A stretch of DNA of 64,000 nt from Achromobacter anxifer (GTDB taxonomy: Bacteria > Pseudomonadota > Gammaproteobacteria > Burkholderiales > Burkholderiaceae_B): the NCBI RefSeq assembly GCF_903652925.1, contig NZ_CAHLAR010000002.1, forward strand, positions 496,001-560,000, written 5' to 3'. Below are positions 58,231 through 64,000 of the stretch, one piece after another; the stretch's first letter is position 1, and the number at the start of each line of letters is the position of its first letter. The notes under the pieces are model-generated. The model saw only the letters and a list, made by a program, of their open reading frames with translations, was not told the origin of the DNA and did no database searches. The position numbers and the translations under genes were made by a program.

Positions 58231-60093
58231 ATGGCCTTATTGCAGATATCCGAGCCTGGCGAATCGCCCGCGCCGCACCAGCGCAAGCTGGCGGTCGGGA
58301 TCGACCTGGGCACCACCAATTCCCTGGTCGCGGCTGTGCGCAGCAGCGTCGCTGAAGTTCTGGCCGACGAGCAGGGCCATGCCTTGCTGCCGTCCGCCGT
58401 GCGCTATTTCCCCGGCGGCAAGGTCACCACGGGCCGCGAGCCCTTGGCGCAGCAAGCCCAGGACCCGCTGAATACCGTCGTATCCGTCAAGCGCTTCATG
58501 GGCCGTTCGCTGGAAGAGGCGCGCGCCACGCGGGCGCCCTACGAGTTCGTCGACGCGCCCGGCATGGTGCGCATCCGCACCGTTCAGGGCGACCTGAGCC
58601 CGGTCGAGGTGTCGGCGCAGATCCTGGCCGTCCTGCGCCAGCGCGCCGAGGACGTGCTGGGCGACGACCTGGTCGGCGCCGTCATTACGGTGCCGGCCTA
58701 TTTCGACGACGCCCAGCGTCAGGCGACGCGCGATGCCGCCCGCCTGGCCGGTCTGAACGTGCTGCGGCTGCTGAACGAACCCACTGCGGCGGCCATCGCC
58801 TACGGCCTGGATAATGCCGCCGAAGGCGTGTACGCGGTCTACGACCTGGGCGGCGGCACCTTCGACATTTCCATTCTGCGCCTGACCCAGGGCGTGTTCG
58901 AAGTGATCTCCACGGGTGGCGACACCGCGTTGGGCGGGGACGACTTCGACGCCCTCATCGTCGATCACGTGGCCGCCGGGCTCGTTGCGGGCGAGTTTTC
59001 GCCGGCGGACCGCCGCGGCCTGCTGATGGCCGCGCGCGCCGCGCGCGAAGCCCTGTCGGACGCCGATGAAGCCAGCCTGAAGCTGACCCTGTCCGACGGT
59101 CGTGTCGTGGATGCGGTCTTGACCCGGGCAAAATTTGAAGAATTGGCCCAGCCCCTGATCGTGCGCACGCTGGACTGCGCTCGCCGCGCCTTGCGCGACG
59201 CATCGCTCGCGCCCGCCGATGTGCGCGGCGTGGTGATGGTGGGCGGCGCCACGCGCATGCCGGTCGTGCGCGCCGCCGTGGGCAAGCTGTTCGGCACCCA
59301 GCCCTTGACGGATCTGGATCCCGACCAGGTGGTGGCGCTTGGAGCCGCTTTGCAGGCCAACCTGCTGGCGGGCAACCGCGCTCCGGGCGAGGACTGGCTG
59401 CTGCTGGACGTGATCCCGCTGTCACTGGGCCTCGAAACCATGGGTGGCCTGGTGGAGCGCATCATTCCGCGCAACAGCACCATCCCCGTGGCGCGCGCGC
59501 AGGAATTCACGACCTTCAAGGATGGCCAGACGGCCATGAGCATCCACGTGGTGCAGGGCGAACGCGACCTGGTCTCCGATTCGCGCTCGTTGGCCCGCTT
59601 CGAGCTGCGCGGCATTCCGCCCATGGTGGCGGGCGCGGCGCGCATCCGCGTGACCTTCCAGGTGGACGCGGACGGCTTGCTGAGCGTGACCGCGCGCGAG
59701 CAGAGCAAGGGCGTCGAGGCCATGGTGTCGGTCAAGCCGTCCTATGGCCTGAGCGACGACGAAATCGCGCAGATGCTGGCCGACAGCGTGGCGCAGGCCG
59801 ATACCGATGCCCGTGCCCGCATGCTGCGCGAACAGCAAGTGGACGCGCGCCAACTGGTGGAATCCGTGCAAGCTGCGCTGGCCGCCGACGGCGACCTGCT
59901 GGACGCCGACGAGCGCAAGCGCGTGGACGAATGCCTGCAGGCCGCCATGGCCGCGCAGGACGCCCAAGATGTGGATACGGTGAAGGACGCGGTGCAGGCT
60001 CTCGCGGCCGCCACCGACGATTTCGCTGCGCGCCGGATGGATCGCAGCATCCGCGCCGCGCTGGCGGGCCGCAAACTTGATGAGATCGCCTGA
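58231..60093 (+). CDS. hscA: HscA, Hsp70-type chaperone for Fe-S transfer
   Basis: A 620-residue Hsp70 paralogue that uses ATP to release clusters from IscU with Hsc[13 protein letters not shown] (phosphate 1), [13 protein letters not shown] (phosphate 2) and a linker ending [16 protein letters not shown] are intact; the C-terminal lid is helical. It is not fused to a DnaK-type EEVD tail. Starts 72 bp after hscB. Confidence 0.96.
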   Translation: MALLQISEPGESPAPHQRKLAVGIDLGTTNSLVAAVRSSVAEVLADEQGHALLPSAVRYFPGGKVTTGREPLAQQAQDPLNTVVSVKRFMGRSLEEARATRAPYEFVDAPGMVRIRTVQGDLSPVEVSAQILAVLRQRAEDVLGDDLVGAVITVPAYFDDAQRQATRDAARLAGLNVLRLLNEPTAAAIAYGLDNAAEGVYAVYDLGGGTFDISILRLTQGVFEVISTGGDTALGGDDFDALIVDHVAAGLVAGEFSPADRRGLLMAARAAREALSDADEASLKLTLSDGRVVDAVLTRAKFEELAQPLIVRTLDCARRALRDASLAPADVRGVVMVGGATRMPVVRAAVGKLFGTQPLTDLDPDQVVALGAALQANLLAGNRAPGEDWLLLDVIPLSLGLETMGGLVERIIPRNSTIPVARAQEFTTFKDGQTAMSIHVVQGERDLVSDSRSLARFELRGIPPMVAGAARIRVTFQVDADGLLSVTAREQSKGVEAMVSVKPSYGLSDDEIAQMLADSVAQADTDARARMLREQQVDARQLVESVQAALAADGDLLDADERKRVDECLQAAMAAQDAQDVDTVKDAVQALAAATDDFAARRMDRSIRAALAGRKLDEIA

Positions 60094-60102
60094 TAACACG
60101 CT

Positions 60103-60444
60103 ATGCCGAAACTGACTGTATTGCCTCATCCCGACTACTGCCCCGAAGGCGCCGTGATCGAAGACGCGCCCAAGGGCGTGTCGATCTGCCGCGTGCTGCT
60201 GGACAACCATATCGACATCGAGCACGCCTGCGAGCTGTCGTGCGCGTGTACCACCTGTCACGTGGTGGTCAAGCAAGGTTATTCCTCGCTGGAAGACGCG
60301 ACTGACGACGAAGAGGATCTGCTGGACAAGGCCTGGGGCTTGACCCCGACCTCGCGCCTGTCCTGCCAGGCGCTGGTGACGGATGCCGACCTGACGGTCG
60401 AGATTCCCAAGTACACGATCAATCACGCGAAAGAGGGCCATTGA
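60103..60444 (+). CDS. fdx: ISC-type [2Fe-2S] ferredoxin
   Basis: A 113-residue ferredoxin. Ligands are in CELSCACTTC with a fourth Cys in LSCQAL. It gives electrons to IscS/IscU. Starts 9 bp after hscA. Confidence 0.97.
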   Translation: MPKLTVLPHPDYCPEGAVIEDAPKGVSICRVLLDNHIDIEHACELSCACTTCHVVVKQGYSSLEDATDDEEDLLDKAWGLTPTSRLSCQALVTDADLTVEIPKYTINHAKEGH

Positions 60445-60638
60445 TGAAGTGGACCGACACCTACGAGATCGCCGCCGCGCTGGTCGGCGCGCATCCGGAC
60501 GAGGACCCCAAGACGCTGCGCTTCGTGCAGCTGCGCGAATGGGTGCTGGCCTTGCCTGGTTTCAATGATGACCCCGCCCATTGCGGCGAGAAGATCCTGG
60601 AGGCCATCCAGATGGCCTGGATCGACGAAGCGGACTGA
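60444..60638 (+). CDS. iscX: IscX
   Basis: A 64-residue acidic helical protein (KWTDTYEIAAALVGAHPDEDP, RFVQLREWVLALPGF) that modulates IscS. ATG 60444 shares its A with the fdx stop (TGATG), so it is coupled. It ends the operon before a terminator. Confidence 0.95.
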   Translation: MKWTDTYEIAAALVGAHPDEDPKTLRFVQLREWVLALPGFNDDPAHCGEKILEAIQMAWIDEAD

Positions 60639-60648
60639 CCGCTGAACA

Positions 60649-60683
60649 GAAAAACGCTCCCTGCGGGGAGCGTTTTTATTTTT
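60649..60683 (+). terminator. terminator of the isc operon
   Basis: AAAACGCTCCC pairs with GGGAGCGTTTT around a TGCG-type loop, followed by TATTTTT. Located 10 bp after iscX. Confidence 0.92.
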
Positions 60684-60779
60684 GAGCATCGCGGATCCTG
60701 GTCGATCCCGCCGCAGTCAGGGCCGCCACGGTATCATCAAGGATCCCATAGTGTCGTTCCCATCTGCCTGAGTCTACTG

Positions 60780-61664
60780 ATGCCCGCTGCCCAATTGCGC
60801 TTTGGCCTGGCCGCCAACCGGCTGCACCACGAAACCCCCGATGCCGCGCTGTTCACCTGGCTGCGCGCATGTTCGTCCACGATACGCGAACTGGGCGTGC
60901 AGCTGCATACCGTCGGCCGCACGCATGACGCGATCGTGCGCGAGGGCATGCTGCAAGGCTATGGCGGGCTGATCCGTTATCCCTACGGCCGCGAGGGTGG
61001 CCTGATGAAGCTGGTGGCGCGGGTGACCGAAGGCCGTGACGGCCAGGCGCCGTTCGACGGCGCGATCTACCTGATCGATCCGGTCGATCCATCTTCGATT
61101 TTCCCGGAAGCGCTGGCGCTTAAGCGCCAGTGCATCACGCATGGCCGCCCGTTCATTTCGACGCTGGCGGGCGCCATCGAATGGATGGAGGTCGAACGCA
61201 TCCATGCCGGGCTGGCGCCGGACGTTTCGGCATCGCGCCACTTCAATTTCGAAGGCCAGACCGTGGCCCTGATCGCGCACGATGCACTCAAGGACGAGAT
61301 GGTGGCGTTCGCCAGCGAGCATTTCGACGTGCTGTCGCGGTTCGCGCGGCGCGTGGCCACCGGCACCACCGGAGGCCGGCTGAACGAGCTGGCCTGGTCG
61401 CGCGGCTGGCCCAAGGACACGCCCTGGGTGCACCGCTATCTGAGCGGGCCGCTGGGCGGCGATGCGCAGATCGCTGAGCTGGTGCTGGAGCACCAATGCC
61501 AGCGCGTGATCTTCTTCGAAGACCCGCATGTGGCCCGCCAGCACGAGGCCGACATCCAGCTGCTGGAGCGCGCCGTGCGCGTGGTGACCGAATCGGCTAC
61601 CTGCGCCACCTCGCCGACGGTGGCGCGGCGTTGGGCGCAGGCGGTGGAAAAGCGCGTTATCTGA
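60780..61664 (+). CDS. methylglyoxal-synthase-like protein with duplicated MGS fold
   Basis: A 294-residue protein, about twice the 152 residues of E. coli MgsA. The C-terminal half (about 155-290) has ALIAHDALK, GTTGGRL, SGPLGGDAQI (catalytic Asp) and FFEDP followed by QHEAD, so the key His and Asp positions are kept. The N-terminal half (about 5-145) follows the same order in weak form (LAANR, HTVGRTHDAI, YPYGREGGLMKL, YLIDPVDP) but lacks the Asp of GGD and the later His. MgsA makes methylglyoxal from dihydroxyacetone phosphate. Whether this one is active is inference. It overlaps the next gene's end by 8 bp. Confidence 0.8.
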   Translation: MPAAQLRFGLAANRLHHETPDAALFTWLRACSSTIRELGVQLHTVGRTHDAIVREGMLQGYGGLIRYPYGREGGLMKLVARVTEGRDGQAPFDGAIYLIDPVDPSSIFPEALALKRQCITHGRPFISTLAGAIEWMEVERIHAGLAPDVSASRHFNFEGQTVALIAHDALKDEMVAFASEHFDVLSRFARRVATGTTGGRLNELAWSRGWPKDTPWVHRYLSGPLGGDAQIAELVLEHQCQRVIFFEDPHVARQHEADIQLLERAVRVVTESATCATSPTVARRWAQAVEKRVI

Positions 61665-62616
61665 GTCTGTCCCGGGCGGGCGCGCCGTCAGGCCGGGAGT
61701 CCGTGATGATGCGGCTGACCCGGTCGGCCACGGCCGACGCCGCCATCGACAGCGGCAGGACATCAGAGCGGCACAGGAAGACCGGCCGCGCCAGGCGCGG
61801 CTTGACGATGCGGTGCAGGACGACTTCGCCGCGCGCAGCCTCCTGGTGCACCGCCGCGTAGGACAGGATGGTGTGCGCGATGCCGGCCTGCGCCAGCTCG
61901 ATCAGCTGCGGGATGGCGTTGGCCTCGGCAATGACGCGAAACTCGGCGCGTTCGCGCTGCTGGTACTGGTCCAGCAAGCGGCGCAGGCTGTGCTGATTGC
62001 CGGGCAGCACCAGGGGCAATCCGCTCAGGGCTTGCAGGTCCATGACCGGCAGCGCGTGTAGCGCGGCCGGGACCGGTTTCCTGCCCGGCCTAGCTGGCGG
62101 CGGCGAGACGACCACAAGTTCTTCATCCATCAGGTGCTGGAAGCGCAGATCGACCGAGGCGTCGTCGCTGAAAGTCAGCCCCAGGTCGGCATGACCTGAA
62201 CTGACGAAGCCCGGTATATAGCCCGTGCTGGACTCGATGATCTTGAGGTAGACGTCCGGCCAATGCTCCAGCGAGAAGCGCAGCAGCGGCACGGTCAGCA
62301 GCTTGGCCATGGACATGGACATCGCCAGCGAGACAGTGCCCCGGGGCGCGCTGATGTCCTCGCGCACGTCGGCGCGCGCGGCGTCGATGCGGCCGAGGAT
62401 CTCGCGCGCATGCGCCAGCATGCGCGAGCCTGCCGCCGTCGGCGTGACGCCGCGGGCGCTGCGATGCAACAGCACCACGCCCAGGTCTTCCTCCAGATTG
62501 CGTATCAGCAGGCTCAGCGCGGGCTGGGCCACGTGCAGCGCGGCGGCGGCGCGGCTGATCGAGCCGGTGGAAACCACGGCGACAAAGCACTGCATCGCGC
62601 GGATGGACATCGACAT
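61657..62616 (-). CDS. LysR-family regulator of the adjacent Bug/CoA-transferase genes
   Basis: A 319-residue LTTR with the winged helix AVVSTGSISRAAAALHVAQPALSLLIRNLEEDLGVVLLHRSARG and an effector domain beyond residue 90. The start at 62616 follows a perfect AGGAGG at 7-base spacing, which decides it over ATG 62646. Divergent from the Bug gene, so it probably controls it. Confidence 0.92.
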   Translation of the reverse strand: MSMSIRAMQCFVAVVSTGSISRAAAALHVAQPALSLLIRNLEEDLGVVLLHRSARGVTPTAAGSRMLAHAREILGRIDAARADVREDISAPRGTVSLAMSMSMAKLLTVPLLRFSLEHWPDVYLKIIESSTGYIPGFVSSGHADLGLTFSDDASVDLRFQHLMDEELVVVSPPPARPGRKPVPAALHALPVMDLQALSGLPLVLPGNQHSLRRLLDQYQQRERAEFRVIAEANAIPQLIELAQAGIAHTILSYAAVHQEAARGEVVLHRIVKPRLARPVFLCRSDVLPLSMAASAVADRVSRIITDSRPDGAPARDRLR

Positions 62617-62645
62617 GCAAAGGCCTCCTGCAGGCAGGGCCATCA

Positions 62646-62671
62646 CATATTTATTATGGCCCGCATATTTA
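62646..62671. promoter_or_regulatory. direct repeats in the lysR-bug gap, possible LysR site
   Basis: CATATTTA at 62646 and again at 62664, 18 bp apart, in an AT-rich block between the divergent starts. It may be a LysR-binding region. Seen by eye only. Confidence 0.4.
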
Positions 62672-62743
62672 AACGGTATTTCTAATATATCAAGACGGTT
62701 CGCATAATGGGCGCCATCCCTCGAAGAACATTACGGAGACATC

Positions 62744-63718
62744 ATGGTGTTCCACAAAATCCTTGCCGCCTGCGTGGCCGCGGCAGCCTTTGGCAGCCCG
62801 GCGCTGGCCGACACCTGGCCCTCCAAGCCCATCACGCTGGTCGTGCCGTTCTCGGCCGGCGGCCCCACGGATTTCATCGCACGCCTGGTGGCGGAACCCC
62901 TGGCGCGCGAACTGGGGCAGCAGGTCATCGTGCAGAACAAGCCGGGCGCCAGCGGCAACGTCGGCTACCAGAGCGTGCTGAACGGCCCGGCGGACGGCTA
63001 TACGCTGATGCACAACACGGTGGCCATGCAGGCCATCAATCCGCTGATGTACCCCAGCGCGAAGATGCATCCGCTGCAGGACTATGTGCCGATCGGCACG
63101 ACCGGCGCGATGCCCAATCTGCTGGTGGTCAATCCCGAGCGCACTCCCGTCAAGACGCTGGCTGAACTGGTCGAGCGCGGTCGCGGCATGAAGAACGGGC
63201 TGAGCTATGCAACCTTCGGGCCGGGCAGTTCGCCGCACGTCTATGGCGCCTCGTTGCAGAAGCTGGCGGGCTTTCAGGCGGTGGGCGTGGCCTACAAGGG
63301 CAGCGCCAATGCCGTGACCGACGTGATCGGCGGGCAGGTCGACTTCCTGTTCGACAGCATGTCGACCAGTCTTGGGCAGGTCCAGTCGGGCAGGCTGAAG
63401 GCCTTGGCCATCACCTCCGCCCAGCGTTCGCCAATGCTGCCTGACGTGCCCACGCTGAAGGAAGCCGGCTATCCCAGCCTGGATCTCAAATTCTGGTTCT
63501 CCCTGCAGGCGCCCGCCGGCACGCCGCCGGAAACGGTGCAGAAGCTGCGCGAGGCCGTGGCGCGCGTGGTCGCCAGCGATGCCTACCGCAAGGCGATGCA
63601 GGAGCGCGGCGCGGAGGCCTTCCAGGTTGCTCCCGCGGAATTGGACGGGTTCTTCAAGCGGGAAACCGCCCAATGGACCGAAGCCGCGCAAACCATCGGC
63701 CTGAAGAGCGAGCAGTAA
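62744..63718 (+). CDS. Bug-family (TctC) periplasmic substrate-binding protein
   Basis: A 324-residue secreted binding protein. The signal peptide ends near ALA-D (residue 22). WPSKPITLVVPFSAGGPTDFIAR and NKPGASGNVGYQSV are Bug hallmarks; the ligand is usually a carboxylate. No TctA/TctB membrane genes are seen in the window. It precedes the CoA-transferase by 2 bp, suggesting uptake and activation of one acid. Confidence 0.92.
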   Translation: MVFHKILAACVAAAAFGSPALADTWPSKPITLVVPFSAGGPTDFIARLVAEPLARELGQQVIVQNKPGASGNVGYQSVLNGPADGYTLMHNTVAMQAINPLMYPSAKMHPLQDYVPIGTTGAMPNLLVVNPERTPVKTLAELVERGRGMKNGLSYATFGPGSSPHVYGASLQKLAGFQAVGVAYKGSANAVTDVIGGQVDFLFDSMSTSLGQVQSGRLKALAITSAQRSPMLPDVPTLKEAGYPSLDLKFWFSLQAPAGTPPETVQKLREAVARVVASDAYRKAMQERGAEAFQVAPAELDGFFKRETAQWTEAAQTIGLKSEQ

Positions 63719-63720
63719 TC

Positions 63721-64000
63721 ATGTCCACGCAAGCACGCATGACGCCGTTGAAGAACATCACGGTCCTGGATCTGAGCAAGGTGCTGGCCGGGCCGTTGTG
63801 CGGCCAGTATCTGGGCGAGCTCGGCGCCCGGGTGATCAAGGTCGAACCCGTGGGCAAGGGCGACGACACGCGTGCCTGGCTGCCGCAGGACGTTGGCCAG
63901 TCCGCGACGTTTCTTGCCGTCAACCACAACAAGCGCAGCCTGGCCGTGGACCTGAAGACGCCGGCTGGCCGGGCCGTGGTGCACCGGCTGGCCGAACAGG
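63721..64000 (+). CDS. CaiB/BaiF-type (class III) CoA-transferase, partial
   Basis: The first 93 codons, cut by the right edge. LKNITVLDLSKVLAGPLCGQYLGELGARVIKVEPVGKGDDTR is the standard N-terminus of class III CoA-transferases; an Asp used in catalysis lies later in the family and is outside the window. It starts 2 bp after the Bug gene. Confidence 0.88.
   Translation, partial: MSTQARMTPLKNITVLDLSKVLAGPLCGQYLGELGARVIKVEPVGKGDDTRAWLPQDVGQSATFLAVNHNKRSLAVDLKTPAGRAVVHRLAEQ

Overview
The window is a GC-rich, gene-dense chromosomal segment from a betaproteobacterium, most likely family Alcaligenaceae (Bordetella/Achromobacter type). This is judged from the protein sequences, a Bug-type periplasmic binding protein beside a CaiB/BaiF CoA-transferase, the DapC/D/E lysine route, the order tig-clpP-clpX-lon and the isc operon. 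The species cannot be fixed by eye. I see no phage, insertion sequence, integron or CRISPR array; almost everything is core or near-core.

Layout. 1-4.7 kb (- strand): start of coaBC, then ribF-ileS-lspA. 4.8-7.6 kb: purN and an RsmB-like rRNA methyltransferase with a disordered N-terminus made of 90-bp tandem repeats. 7.6-12.2 kb: a small secreted protein, a fatty acid desaturase, a UvrD/Rep helicase and a chorismate mutase. 12.2-17.65 kb (- strand): an iron-type cell-surface-signalling operon (FecI-like sigma, FecR-like anti-sigma, TonB-dependent receptor with an STN domain, diheme MauG/MbnH-like peroxidase) with two Fur-box-like sites. 17.7-23.8 kb (- strand): dapC, dapD, dapE, prmB and an ABC-F ATPase. 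Then tRNA-Leu(UAG), a cupin, a glyoxalase-fold protein, aquaporin, MgtC-like protein, cytochrome b561, kdsA, an acetyltransferase, an orphan PqiB-type MCE protein and a P-loop protein that seems to start at ATT. 31.5-38.4 kb is the most accessory-looking part: two MFS exporters around a TetR gene with twin 17-bp operators, then RidA-LysR-D-amino-acid-lyase-like-RidA. 38.5-42.6 kb: small hypothetical genes and two cold-shock genes with related leaders. 42.8-49.9 kb: an M48 protease and tig-clpP-clpX-lon. 50-54.2 kb: lexA with an SOS box, an aromatic/aspartate aminotransferase and uvrB. 54.4-60.7 kb: a low-molecular-weight phosphatase and the full isc operon (iscR-S-U-A-hscB-hscA-fdx-iscX). 60.8-64 kb: a double-length methylglyoxal-synthase-like protein, then LysR, a Bug protein and the start of a CaiB/BaiF CoA-transferase.

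How the genes work together. The proteostasis block holds a ribosome-bound chaperone (trigger factor) and two AAA+ proteases; lon has a good sigma-32-type promoter. The isc block is a complete Fe-S assembly line with two IscR-type operator sites in front of iscR, whose own cluster-binding loop has five extra residues. The FecIR-receptor-diheme operon is the best candidate for an under-described system: the order sigma, anti-sigma, TonB receptor, MbnH-like oxidase recalls methanobactin loci, but no MbnP partner or precursor peptide lies in the window. Other points worth a second look are the duplicated methylglyoxal synthase fold, the repeat-bearing RNA methyltransferase, the apparent ATT start, and the shared leader motif of the two cold-shock genes.
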